A stretch of 64,000 nt of DNA from Bradyrhizobium sp. AZCC 1719 (GTDB taxonomy: Bacteria > Pseudomonadota > Alphaproteobacteria > Rhizobiales > Xanthobacteraceae), in the NCBI RefSeq assembly GCF_036924525.1, contig NZ_JAZHRU010000001.1:3687001-3751000 (forward strand). Direction: 5' to 3'. The position numbers and the translations under genes are program-made. How positions within the stretch are numbered: the stretch's first letter is position 1; every line of letters begins with the position of its first letter. A model generated the notes under the pieces. That model saw nothing but the letters and a program-made list of their open reading frames with translations. It searched no databases and had not been told where the DNA came from. This document shows, piece by piece, positions 52,192 through 60,351 of the stretch.

Positions 52192-52670
52192 CAGATCACC
52201 TCCTCGGTGCAGGCCGCCAGTGTCACCACAACGTCGACGCTGGCCGACCAGAACGACCCGTCCGAGAGTTTGGCGATCGCGACCACCTTCTGGCTGTCGG
52301 TGAGGCGAATGCGGGTCGAAACCTGCGCGCGGCCGGCATGGGGGCCGAGGTGGAAGTTGGCGACGTTCGGCTGCGGATTTTTCTCGTTGAACACGTGGAT
52401 GCTGCTGACGTGGTCCTCCGGCGCCATCGGGTGAGCGACACTCACCGTCAGCGGCACGGTATTGCCGTTCTCGACCAAGGGCGGCACGTCGAGCTTGACC
52501 TTGCCGGTTTTCACCGCAGCCCCGCCGGTGACATTGCGGATGGCGGAAGCGAGCATCTCGGGCGTCGCCTCGGCAGGTCGAAGCGTGACGACGGGGGCCG
52601 TGCCAAGCACGGCTGCCGCTCCGGCGAGGCCGAGAAACTGGCGGCGTGTCGAATTCGGTGGTGAATGCAT
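52191..52670 (-). CDS. soxY: SoxY-like sulfur-carrier protein with atypical C-terminus
   Basis: A 159-residue protein with a Tat signal (STRRQFLGLAG, residues about 7-17) and the SoxY beta-sandwich core (VKLDVPPLVENGNTVPLTVS; HPMAPEDHVSSIHVF). The canonical C-terminal swinging arm GGCGG, whose Cys carries the sulfur substrate, is replaced by AACTEEVI: Cys154 is kept but the flanking glycines are not, and five residues follow it. It should still pair with SoxZ, but arm flexibility or substrate may differ. The gene lies 10 bp after soxX. Confidence 0.88.
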   Translation of the reverse strand: MHSPPNSTRRQFLGLAGAAAVLGTAPVVTLRPAEATPEMLASAIRNVTGGAAVKTGKVKLDVPPLVENGNTVPLTVSVAHPMAPEDHVSSIHVFNEKNPQPNVANFHLGPHAGRAQVSTRIRLTDSQKVVAIAKLSDGSFWSASVDVVVTLAACTEEVI

Positions 52671-52679
52671 CGGACCTTC

Positions 52680-53117
52680 CTATTCGCGTAAGCTTGCGAG
52701 ATACGCCACGATATCCTCGATCTGTTCGGCCGACAGGATCGGCTTGCCGCGCCACAGCGTCCCGACGCGAGTGAGGCCGTCAACGCGGTAATAGGACGGC
52801 ATGATCGTCTCGGCATTGAGACGAGAGGCATCCACCAACCGAAGCCGAAGCTGACCTTCGGACCAGCGGCTGCCGGAACCAGAAAGGTCAGGCGCCAGGT
52901 CGCCCTGGAATTTCTGTTCGGGAAATGGGCCGTTGTGGCACAGGATGCAAGTGCTGGAACGTTCGACGACGAGGGCGCGGCCGCGCGTCGCATCGCCGGC
53001 CGTGCCCGTCAGTGACTGCGGAATGGCATCGTCAATGACGGCATAGCTGCGCAGTTCCGTTGCGGCGGCGCAGCCGGGCAGCACGAGGAGAGCTCCAGCA
53101 AGAATCGGATCCAACAT
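52680..53117 (-). CDS. soxX: SoxX-like mono-haem cytochrome c
   Basis: A 145-residue exported cytochrome. The haem site is CILCH (57-61), with a probable axial Met106 in TIMPSYY; QGDLAPDLSGSGSRWSEGQLRLR is typical of SoxX. The N-terminus LAGALLVLPGCAA looks like a lipobox, so it may be a lipoprotein. It forms the SoxAX complex with the SoxA encoded three genes downstream. The start at 53117 gives the signal sequence; upstream Met codons in frame are unlikely. Confidence 0.87.
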   Translation of the reverse strand: MLDPILAGALLVLPGCAAATELRSYAVIDDAIPQSLTGTAGDATRGRALVVERSSTCILCHNGPFPEQKFQGDLAPDLSGSGSRWSEGQLRLRLVDASRLNAETIMPSYYRVDGLTRVGTLWRGKPILSAEQIEDIVAYLASLRE

Positions 53118-53130
53118 GCGATAGGTGCGT

Positions 53131-54414
53131 CTAGCCAAAGACTTCCGCCGTAATGGTCGCGAACCAGGATTGCGCATAGTCGGCCTCGCGGGCGCGGAAA
53201 TCGCGTGACGCCTCCAGCGGACTAACGCCGCCGGCGCCTTCAACGTCGGCAAGCGATCCATTCTTCGGATGGTATACACCGGCAATCGAGATGCCATAGT
53301 CGGGTGCTGCCAGACTGTAGCACGTATTGATCAGTTTCGGCGCGGCTGGCGATCCGCCGGCGACCAGTGTGGCTATCGCGTTTGCGCAAGTCTTGGCCTG
53401 CGCATTCGCCGAGAACGCGGATTTTGGCATCGCGCCGGCGAGACAGGCATCGCCGATGACATGGATGTTCGGCGCCGATCTGGATTCGAAAGTGACAGGA
53501 TCGATCGCGCACCAGCCGGTGTTATCGGTCGCGCCCGCGATCGCCGCGATGCGGCCGGCCCGTTGCGGCGGAATAACGTTGGCCACCTGGGCGGTGTGAT
53601 TGCCGAAATCCGTGATCAGAGTGTTGGTCGCCGGATCGACGGCATTCACCTTGCCGCCCTGCGATAGCGATATCCATTCGATCATCCCCGGGTAAAGCTC
53701 CTTCCAGGCGTTCTGAAACAGACGCTGCTTGGAGAAGGTGTCTTTTGCGTCAAGGATGATCAGCTTCGAACGCGGCTTCCTGGTCTTCAGATAATGCGCA
53801 ATCAGGCAGGCCCGTTCGTAAGGTCCCGGCGGACAACGGAAAGGGTTGGCGGGAGCTGCGATCACCACCAGGCCGCCATCGTCCATGGCCTCGAGTTGCT
53901 TGCGCAGCAACAGCGTCTGCTCGCCTGCTTTCCAGGCATGCGGCATCTTCGCCGCGGCGGCTTCGTCGTAGCCCGACAGGGCGTCGAAACGCAGTTCGAT
54001 TCCGGGAGACAGCACCAGGCGGTCGTAGGCGAGCGAGGTGCCGTCGGCGAGCCCCACGGTCCGCGCCGCTGCATTGATGGTCGTTGCTTCCAGCGCCACC
54101 ACGGTGATGCCGCTGGCGGCGACCTTGTCATAACCGAATTTTTGTTGCTCGAGCGAACGCAGGCCGGCAACAACATTGTTGCTGAACGGGCAGGCGATGA
54201 AGGTCCGGTTCGGCTCGACCAGCGTGACCTGCAATTTCGGATCGATCTGTTTCAGCGCGCGCGCACAACTCGCACCGCCGAAACCGCCGCCGATCACGAC
54301 GATGCGCGCCGCGGATTGCGCCAACGCGGGCAGCGGAGACACCAAGGCCGTCACTGCGGCGGCCGCGCTGGCGCTACAGAACTTCCGGCGGCTCATGCGA
54401 CGGCTTACGCCCAT
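53131..54414 (-). CDS. fccB: Flavocytochrome c sulfide dehydrogenase flavoprotein subunit
   Basis: A 427-residue FAD protein of the FccB/SoxF type. A Tat signal ([15 protein letters not shown]) leads to [19 protein letters not shown] (FAD-binding, about 38-56). CPFSN near residue 81 and a later NTCYSL supply the redox-active cysteines, and the C-terminal FCSD domain ([21 protein letters not shown]) is present. It oxidises sulfide or a sulfur-linked intermediate, passing electrons to the small cytochrome encoded just upstream (13-bp gap). It links the sox genes to the molybdenum hydroxylase genes. Confidence 0.92.
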   Translation of the reverse strand: MGVSRRMSRRKFCSASAAAAVTALVSPLPALAQSAARIVVIGGGFGGASCARALKQIDPKLQVTLVEPNRTFIACPFSNNVVAGLRSLEQQKFGYDKVAASGITVVALEATTINAAARTVGLADGTSLAYDRLVLSPGIELRFDALSGYDEAAAAKMPHAWKAGEQTLLLRKQLEAMDDGGLVVIAAPANPFRCPPGPYERACLIAHYLKTRKPRSKLIILDAKDTFSKQRLFQNAWKELYPGMIEWISLSQGGKVNAVDPATNTLITDFGNHTAQVANVIPPQRAGRIAAIAGATDNTGWCAIDPVTFESRSAPNIHVIGDACLAGAMPKSAFSANAQAKTCANAIATLVAGGSPAAPKLINTCYSLAAPDYGISIAGVYHPKNGSLADVEGAGGVSPLEASRDFRAREADYAQSWFATITAEVFG

Positions 54415-54426
54415 GCTGGCGGCCCC

Positions 54427-54720
54427 TTACTTTTGTGCAGCGAGCCACGCCGCCATCGCGCGCAACTCATCGTCGGAAAAGCCCTTGGCGATGCGGTTCA
54501 TCACCGTAGCGGGAAGCGAGCCGTCGCGAAATCCAGCCATCGCGGTCGCGATCTCGCCGGCGTCGCGGCCGTTCAGCCGCGAAACGGACGAACCGGTCGC
54601 CCCACCGGAGTGGCAGCCGGAGCAGGACGCCGCGCCGGGCGGGGGATCGGAAGCCGCAAGCACCGGCAGGCTCGACGCCATGACCGTTGCCAGCCCGATG
54701 ACGACACACAAGGCTTTCAT
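54427..54720 (-). CDS. Small c-type cytochrome, FccA/SoxE-like
   Basis: A 97-residue exported mono-haem cytochrome. Signal peptide about 1-22 (MKALCVVIGLATVMASSLPV), haem site CSGCH (33-37), and a possible axial Met in TVMNRIAKGF. It sits directly upstream of the FCSD flavoprotein gene and is its likely electron acceptor. It may also serve the molybdenum hydroxylase encoded before it. Confidence 0.85.
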   Translation of the reverse strand: MKALCVVIGLATVMASSLPVLAASDPPPGAASCSGCHSGGATGSSVSRLNGRDAGEIATAMAGFRDGSLPATVMNRIAKGFSDDELRAMAAWLAAQK

Positions 54721-54773
54721 CAGAAATCTCTCGATAAGCGAGTGGCGGCCGGAGAGGCCGCCGCCCGTTACTC

Positions 54774-56960
54774 TCAGGCAAACGTGATGTTCTGGTCTTT
54801 CAGCGGGACCGAACGGATCCGCTTGCCGGTTGCCGCGAAGTAGGCGTTGAGCACCGCGGGTGCGGCGACGCCGATGGTCGGCTCGCCGACGCCGCCCCAG
54901 AAGCCGCCGCTCGGCACCATGACGCTTTCCACCTTCGGCATCGCGGCAATGCGCATTGAATCGTAGGTGTCGAAGTTGGTCTGCTCGATCTTGCCGTCCT
55001 TCACCGTGCAGCCGCCGTAGAACAGGGCGGACAGGCCATAGACGAAGGAGCCGGCAATCTGCCGCTCGACCTGCGCCGGGTTGACGATGTAGCCCGGATC
55101 GGTCGAGGCGACGATGCGATGCACCTTGATCTTGCCGTCGTCGGTGACCGAGATTTCCGCGGCACCTGCGACATAGCTGCCAAAGCCCATCACCTGCGCG
55201 ATGCCGCGATGGACGCCTTGCGGCGCGGGTTTGCCCCAGCCGATCTTCTCGGCCACCGCATTGAGCACGGCGAGGTGCTTGGGATGCTTGCTCATCAGCT
55301 TGCGGCGGAATTCAAGGGGATCCTGGCCCACTGCATTGGCGAGTTCATCCATGAAGCATTCCAGGTAGATCGCGTTGTGATTGAGATTGACGCCGCGCCA
55401 GAATCCGGGCGGGACGTGCGGATTGCGCATCGAGTGCTCGATCAGCAAGTTCGGTACGCTGTAGCCGATCGCTGCCTCGCCTGTGGCATTGAGCCCTTGG
55501 AACACCACCGGGTCCTTGCCGTTTTCCAGCGCTGCCGGACGCGCCGAGGACAGGATCGACTGTCCTGACACTCTGACATGCAGCGCCGTCAGATTGTTAT
55601 CGGCGTCGAAGGCCCCGGTGAGTTTGCATTGCGTGACCGGATGATATTTGCCATGCAGCATGTCCTCTTCGCGCGACCACAACAGCTTGACCGGTGTGCC
55701 CGGCATCTGCTTGGCAATCAGAACCGCCTGCCGGACATAATCGGTCATGCCACGGCGGCCGAAGCCGCCGCCGACCATATGCTTGTGCACATCGCATTTT
55801 TCGGCCGGCAATCCCGATGCTTCCAGCACAGCAGCTAATGCCGCTTCGCCGTTCTGCGTACCGCACCAGACCTCGCACTTGTCAGGCGTATAGATCGCCG
55901 TGGCATTGAGCGGCTCCATCGTGGCGTGGTTCTGGTAGGGATAGTTGTAGACCGCCTCGATCTTCTTGGCGGCAGAGGCAATCGCGCCCTTGGCGTCGCC
56001 GTTCTGGTTGCCGATGTAAGCCGGCTGGGCGTTGTCGAGGCCTTCGGCCAGCCATTTGGCGATCGACTCACTGGAGACTTTGGCGTTCTCGCCTTCGTCC
56101 CAGACGACCGGCAACGCGTCGAGCGCGGTCTTGGCGTGCCACCAGGTATCGGCAATGACGGCGACTGCGGTGTCGCCGACACGGACGACCTTTTTGACAC
56201 CCTTCATGCCCGCGACCTTGGCTTCGTCGTAGCTCTTCAGCTTGCCGCCGAAGACGGGACAATCCTTGATCGTGGCGTTGAGCATGCCCGGCAGCTTGAC
56301 ATCGATGCTGTAGATCATCGCGCCGGTGGTCTTCTCCACCGTATCAAGCCGCTTCAGGGACTTGCCGGCGAGCTTCCAGTCCTTGGGATCTTTCAGCTTC
56401 ACGTCAGCCGGCGGCTCGAGCTTGGCTGCCGCTTCCACCACCTTGCCATAGGTCGTGGTTCTGCCCGACGGCGTGTGGGTAATGATGCTGTTGGCGGCCG
56501 TGCATTCCGAGGCCGGCACCTTCCATTCGTTCGCGGCGGCCTGCACCAGCATCATGCGCGCGGTGGCGCCGCCCTTTCGGACATATTCATGACTGGCGCG
56601 GATGCCGCGGCTGCCGCCGGTCGAGAAGTCGCCCCAGGTGCGCTTGCGTGCGACACTTTGACCCGGCGTAGGATATTCGGTGGTGACCTTCGACCAGTCG
56701 CATTCAAGCTCTTCCGCGACGAGTTGCGCGAGGCCGGTGAGTGAGCCCTGTCCCATCTCCGAGCGGGCGATGCGGATCACGACAGTGTCATCGGGGCGGA
56801 TCACCACCCAGGCATTGATCTCGGGCGAGCCGTCGGCGGCGCGAACCACATTCGGCCCGCCGAAGGGAATATCAAGACCGAGTGCGAGGCCGGCGCCGGC
56901 GGCAGCCGTGCCGATCACAAAGCTGCGGCGATTGAGTTTGGGCGTGACGTGCTTGTTCAT
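54774..56960 (-). CDS. Exported molybdenum hydroxylase large subunit (IorB-like)
   Basis: A 728-residue molybdopterin-binding protein of the isoquinoline-1-oxidoreductase-beta/aldehyde-dehydrogenase group. Tat signal LNRRSFVIGTAAAGAGLALG (about 9-28). Landmarks: RIARSEMGQGSLTGLAQLVA, KHMVGGGFGRRGMTDYVRQA and the active-site Glu motif GGVGEPTIGVAAPAV near the C-terminus. It hydroxylates an unknown aldehyde or N-heterocycle in the periplasm with the 2Fe-2S subunit encoded upstream (10-bp gap), and electrons may leave through the small cytochrome encoded next. It lacks the fused cytochromes of the nicB-like protein. Confidence 0.9.
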   Translation of the reverse strand: MNKHVTPKLNRRSFVIGTAAAGAGLALGLDIPFGGPNVVRAADGSPEINAWVVIRPDDTVVIRIARSEMGQGSLTGLAQLVAEELECDWSKVTTEYPTPGQSVARKRTWGDFSTGGSRGIRASHEYVRKGGATARMMLVQAAANEWKVPASECTAANSIITHTPSGRTTTYGKVVEAAAKLEPPADVKLKDPKDWKLAGKSLKRLDTVEKTTGAMIYSIDVKLPGMLNATIKDCPVFGGKLKSYDEAKVAGMKGVKKVVRVGDTAVAVIADTWWHAKTALDALPVVWDEGENAKVSSESIAKWLAEGLDNAQPAYIGNQNGDAKGAIASAAKKIEAVYNYPYQNHATMEPLNATAIYTPDKCEVWCGTQNGEAALAAVLEASGLPAEKCDVHKHMVGGGFGRRGMTDYVRQAVLIAKQMPGTPVKLLWSREEDMLHGKYHPVTQCKLTGAFDADNNLTALHVRVSGQSILSSARPAALENGKDPVVFQGLNATGEAAIGYSVPNLLIEHSMRNPHVPPGFWRGVNLNHNAIYLECFMDELANAVGQDPLEFRRKLMSKHPKHLAVLNAVAEKIGWGKPAPQGVHRGIAQVMGFGSYVAGAAEISVTDDGKIKVHRIVASTDPGYIVNPAQVERQIAGSFVYGLSALFYGGCTVKDGKIEQTNFDTYDSMRIAAMPKVESVMVPSGGFWGGVGEPTIGVAAPAVLNAYFAATGKRIRSVPLKDQNITFA

Positions 56961-56970
56961 GGCGTCCCCC

Positions 56971-57420
56971 TCAAGCGTTCGCGGCGGCGTGGATCGCCTC
57001 GCGGACCTGCTGGAAGGTCCCGCATCGGCAGATATTGGTGATGGCCTCGTTAATATCCTGGTCGGTCGGCTTCGGCTTTTCCTTGAGAAGGGCTGCGACC
57101 GCCATGATCATGCCGCTCTGGCAAAAGCCGCATTGCGGGACGTCGTTAGCTACCCATGCCTGCTGCACCTTGTGCAACGCGCCTTCTGAGGCGAGACCTT
57201 CGATGGTGGTGATCTGCTTGCCGACGGCCTCGCTGACCGTCATGCCGCAGGAGCGCATCGCGACCCCGTCGACGTGAACGGTGCAGGCGCCGCATAGTGC
57301 AATGCCGCAGCCATATTTGGTGCCGGTCAGCCCGACATTCTCCCGGATAGCCCAGAGCAGTGGCGTGTCGTCTTCGACGTCCACATTGATTGTTTTGCCG
57401 TTGATTGTGAGGTTTGCCAT
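56971..57420 (-). CDS. Molybdenum hydroxylase 2Fe-2S subunit (IorA-like)
   Basis: A 149-residue two-cluster ferredoxin subunit: [17 protein letters not shown] for the plant-type cluster and [10 protein letters not shown] with CRCGTF for the second. [18 protein letters not shown] is the standard start. It is the first gene of the minus-strand operon that runs through soxA. No Tat signal, consistent with export as a complex with the large subunit. Confidence 0.9.
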   Translation of the reverse strand: MANLTINGKTINVDVEDDTPLLWAIRENVGLTGTKYGCGIALCGACTVHVDGVAMRSCGMTVSEAVGKQITTIEGLASEGALHKVQQAWVANDVPQCGFCQSGMIMAVAALLKEKPKPTDQDINEAITNICRCGTFQQVREAIHAAANA

Positions 57421-57548
57421 CGCATGTCCCTTTTTGAGTCCAATTCGCCAATTGAACCGGGCGCGATGTGATCCGAGAAAATAGAACAGTTCAAATCAAG
57501 AAAACGCGCACTTGACGAACGGGAAGAAAGTCGATTCGCCGGTGTTAC

Positions 57549-57569
57549 GCCAGGTTTCCGCAACCTGGC
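57549..57569. terminator. GCCAGGTT / AACCTGGC hairpin downstream of marR
   Basis: A perfect 8-bp stem with a TCCGC loop between the end of the minus-strand marR gene (57602) and the molybdenum hydroxylase operon. No T-run follows, so it is a weak terminator candidate; it could also be a regulatory hairpin or a protein site for the operon promoter. Confidence 0.35.
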
Positions 57570-57601
57570 CGATCGGGTGTCCTTCGTTCGGGGGATAGAG
57601 G

Positions 57602-58024
57602 CTAGACGGACTTATCAAGGCGCTCGCTCAGCAGCTTCGCGATACGGGTCATCGCGGCGAGCTCTTCGGGACTAAGCCCCTTCGCGAGGGCGTTTGCCCA
57701 CGGAACCTGGAGCGTGCTGGCGGTTTCGAAGGTATCCTGCCCACGCCTGGTTAGCGCGACGAGGTGCGCCCGACGGTGATTCGGATTGGGCCGCAGCTCC
57801 ACGAGGCCATCCTCTGCCATCTCGTTCACAATGCGCTGAACTCCCTGTCGATTGAGTCCCATGCTGCGCGCAAGCCAGGCCACCGGTTGCGGACTTGGCG
57901 CAAGCGCGATTGCGCCCAGCACCTGCCAGCGCGCGCTGGTGAGGCCGAGGTCCGAAACAAGCCGGTCACCGGCCGCGAGCAGGCGTCCATTGAGGCGGAA
58001 CACGGCGAGAACCAGCTCGGTCAA
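57602..58024 (-). CDS. MarR-family regulator
   Basis: A 140-residue winged-helix regulator: helix-turn-helix LARSMGLNRQGVQRIVNEM (about 51-69) and wing DGLVELRPNPNHRRAHLVAL. It is divergent from the DUF1772 membrane-protein gene across a 100-bp region containing a perfect 16-bp palindrome, which is a likely operator for both genes. Its ligand is unknown. Confidence 0.9.
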   Translation of the reverse strand: MTELVLAVFRLNGRLLAAGDRLVSDLGLTSARWQVLGAIALAPSPQPVAWLARSMGLNRQGVQRIVNEMAEDGLVELRPNPNHRRAHLVALTRRGQDTFETASTLQVPWANALAKGLSPEELAAMTRIAKLLSERLDKSV

Positions 58025-58061
58025 AGCCTGACCGCCGGGCCGTGTGTCGTTTCGTCGTCAT

Positions 58062-58097
58062 TTGACAATTAATATCCAAGATGACAATATATTGTCA
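58062..58097 (+). promoter_or_regulatory. Promoter with 16-bp palindromic MarR operator
   Basis: TTGACA (58062-58067) and CAATAT (58085-58090) are spaced 17 bp as sigma-70-like -35 and -10 boxes for the gene at 58125. The perfect palindrome TGACAATATATTGTCA (58082-58097) covers the -10 box, and the half-site TTGACAATT (58062-58070) repeats its arm. This layout fits repression by the divergently encoded MarR protein. Confidence 0.7.
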
Positions 58098-58124
58098 ATT
58101 AGCAAAACGAGTGTGGAGTGATTA

Positions 58125-58553
58125 ATGTTTGCAGGACAGCTTGCAATGGTCGTCGCGGCGGCGTTCGCCGGTGCCGCCTTCTTCATCAACTTCGCCGAAC
58201 AGCCGGCGCGTCTCGGCCTCGATGACCGGGGCCTCTTGAGGCAGTGGAAGCCCAGCTACGCGCGCGGCTTTATGATGCAGGCGAGCTGCGCCGTCATTTC
58301 CGGCGTGCTCGGCCTGACCGCTGCCTGGCTGACGCGGGATTGGCGCTGGATCGTCGGCGCGGTGCTCATTCTCGCCAACTGGCCCTATACACTGATCGGC
58401 ATCATGCCGACCAACCGCCTGCTGAACGCTATCGACGAGAATGACGCCGGCCCGCAGTCACGTGCGCTGATCGTGAAGTGGGGAGGGTTGCACGCGGTCA
58501 GAACGGGGCTCGGGATCGCGGCAACGCTGGCTTATCTTTGGGCGCTCAATTAG
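58125..58553 (+). CDS. DUF1772-family membrane protein
   Basis: A 142-residue protein with about four hydrophobic segments, matching DUF1772 (anthrone-oxygenase-like): [20 protein letters not shown] near the N-terminus, [32 protein letters not shown] and a C-terminal [19 protein letters not shown]. The function in bacteria is unknown. It is probably the target of the divergent MarR regulator, a setup often tied to stress by small lipophilic compounds. Confidence 0.8.
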   Translation: MFAGQLAMVVAAAFAGAAFFINFAEQPARLGLDDRGLLRQWKPSYARGFMMQASCAVISGVLGLTAAWLTRDWRWIVGAVLILANWPYTLIGIMPTNRLLNAIDENDAGPQSRALIVKWGGLHAVRTGLGIAATLAYLWALN

Positions 58554-58636
58554 AGCGTTTTCAAGCGAAAGCCTGCCCCGGACTTGATCCGGGGTGGACA
58601 CCGGTTCGCGTCAAGAAAACGCGTCAAAACAAGAAT

Positions 58637-58674
58637 CTAGAGCTGGTTCTGATTCAATCAGAACCAGGCTCTAG
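58637..58674. terminator. Long hairpin between convergent genes
   Basis: CTAGAGC-TGGTTCTGATT and AATCAGAACCA-G-GCTCTAG form an 18-bp stem with a single bulged G and a 1-nt loop. It lies between the DUF1772 gene and the convergent MFS gene and could end both transcripts, although no clear T-run follows. A second short hairpin CCCCGGA / TCCGGGG lies just upstream near 58577-58595. Confidence 0.5.
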
Positions 58675-58707
58675 GCGCAGCGAACCGGGGTGTGTCCCCG
58701 CGTTGCA

Positions 58708-60102
58708 TCATGTCTTTTCGGTGCCCACCGCCAGACGCAGAAAACTCATCAGGCTTCCGAGCGCGGCAAATCCGGCCCCCAGCATCAGTGCGACCGTCGC
58801 ACCGTCGTGACCGGCCAGCCCAAAGCAAAGGGCCGCGAGCGCGGCGCCGAGTGTCTGCCCGGTGAGACGAGCGGTTGCTACGATGCCGCTCGCGCTGCCA
58901 CTGCGGTGCGGCGGCGCGCTCGACATCAGCGCCCGCAAATTCGGCGTTTGAAAGAAGCCGAATCCGATTCCGCAAATCACCGTGCGCCAGACGATGTTGG
59001 CAACGCTAGGATCCGAAGGCAGCGTTGCCAGCAGCGCCATGCCGATGCCGAGCAATACCAGCCCGATGCCGCCGAGAATGCCGACAGGATAGCGATCGGA
59101 GAGCCGGCCCCCGATCGGCGCCATGATCGCCACCACCAATGGCCAGGGCGTCATGAAGAAGCCGGTCTCGACCTGGGAGCGGTGCAGTACGTCTTCGAAG
59201 TAAAAGGGCAGCGAAACGAAGGCCAGTCCCTGCACCGCGAATGTGCAGACCGACGTGGCGGCCGACAGCGCGAACATCGGCCGCCGGAACAGGTCGATCG
59301 GCAACATCGGCGCCGGATGGTCCGCATCTCGGCGGGTCATGATCCAACCGAGCAGCAATGCTGCGCCAAGCGCCAGCCCGACCAGGACGGGCGGCGCCTG
59401 ATGTGCCGCGCTGCCGATGCCGATGATGAACAGCCCGAGACAGCCTGCCGTCAGCGCTGCACTCGCAAAATCGAACGCGTGTTTCGCGCGCGGCGTTTTG
59501 GGCAAGGTCTTCAGGCCGATCCAGATTGCGATCAGCCCGAACGGAAGGTTGATCGCGAACAGCCACGGCCATGTTCCGATCGCAAGGATCGCGGACGCAA
59601 TGGTCGGACCGAAGGTGAATGCCGTTCCGACCACGAGCGCGTTATGGCCGAACCCGCGCCCCAGCATGCGCGTCGGATAGACGAAACGAACCAGCGCCGC
59701 ATTCACGCTCATGATGCCGCTGGCGCCCAGCCCCTGCAGCGCCCGCGCCGCCGTCAGGCTCGGCAGCGACCATGCCAAGGCGCAACCAAGCGAGGCCAGC
59801 GTGAACAGAACGAGGCCGCCGATATAGATGCGCTGATGACCGACGATTTCGCCGAGTGCACCGAGCGGCAGCAGCGTCGCGACCAGCGCGATCTGGTAGA
59901 TATTGACGACCCAGACCACGTCGGCCGGGCTGACATGTAGGTCGGCCGCGATGGCGGGGAGCGCGATATTGGCGATCGCCGTATCCAGCGAGGCCAGCGC
60001 CAGCGCGGTGAAGATCGCCGCCACTGCCCAACGCCTGAGTTCCGGCGGCAAGCCGTCGATGGGCGTGGGGGCGGGCGACTTTGCGGTTGTATCCAGTGAC
60101 AT
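58708..60102 (-). CDS. MFS drug-type exporter (DHA2-like)
   Basis: A 464-residue carrier with about 14 hydrophobic segments, typical of the DHA2 subfamily of drug:proton antiporters. LASLDTAIANIALPAIA (helix 1, motif D1-like) and LGALGEIVGHQRIYIGGL (motif A region) are visible, with ARALQGLGASGIMSVN (motif C-like region). It probably exports a hydrophobic compound. The first 25 residues are soluble and Pro-rich. The gene faces away from the iron-type ABC operon. Confidence 0.88.
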   Translation of the reverse strand: MSLDTTAKSPAPTPIDGLPPELRRWAVAAIFTALALASLDTAIANIALPAIAADLHVSPADVVWVVNIYQIALVATLLPLGALGEIVGHQRIYIGGLVLFTLASLGCALAWSLPSLTAARALQGLGASGIMSVNAALVRFVYPTRMLGRGFGHNALVVGTAFTFGPTIASAILAIGTWPWLFAINLPFGLIAIWIGLKTLPKTPRAKHAFDFASAALTAGCLGLFIIGIGSAAHQAPPVLVGLALGAALLLGWIMTRRDADHPAPMLPIDLFRRPMFALSAATSVCTFAVQGLAFVSLPFYFEDVLHRSQVETGFFMTPWPLVVAIMAPIGGRLSDRYPVGILGGIGLVLLGIGMALLATLPSDPSVANIVWRTVICGIGFGFFQTPNLRALMSSAPPHRSGSASGIVATARLTGQTLGAALAALCFGLAGHDGATVALMLGAGFAALGSLMSFLRLAVGTEKT

Positions 60103-60351
60103 TCTCTCGGGCTCTCCACGCCGGGGCGGTCGCGCCCTCTGCGGCGTGTACTACGGACGCAGCACGGACCACAGGCGCGTCGTTGCATGATGCATATGCG
60201 AACTGACCGTCGGCCTCGGAAAAAGCCCCATCCGCGCCAAATCCGCGCGCCGACCTTCGGATACCTTCCCGCCCGCCAAGCGATCGACTAGGCTTGAGAC
60301 GCACAGCGACCGCAATTTCATAAAAAGACGGTCACGGCGAGAGGAAACGCT
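60103..60351. other. Divergent intergenic region without a gene
   Basis: Between the MFS and ABC permease genes. No coding frame is supported. GAGAGG at about 60339-60346 is the ribosome-binding site of the next gene. GATGCATATGCG near 60190 is AT-rich and might belong to a promoter, but no boxes are clear. Confidence 0.4.
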
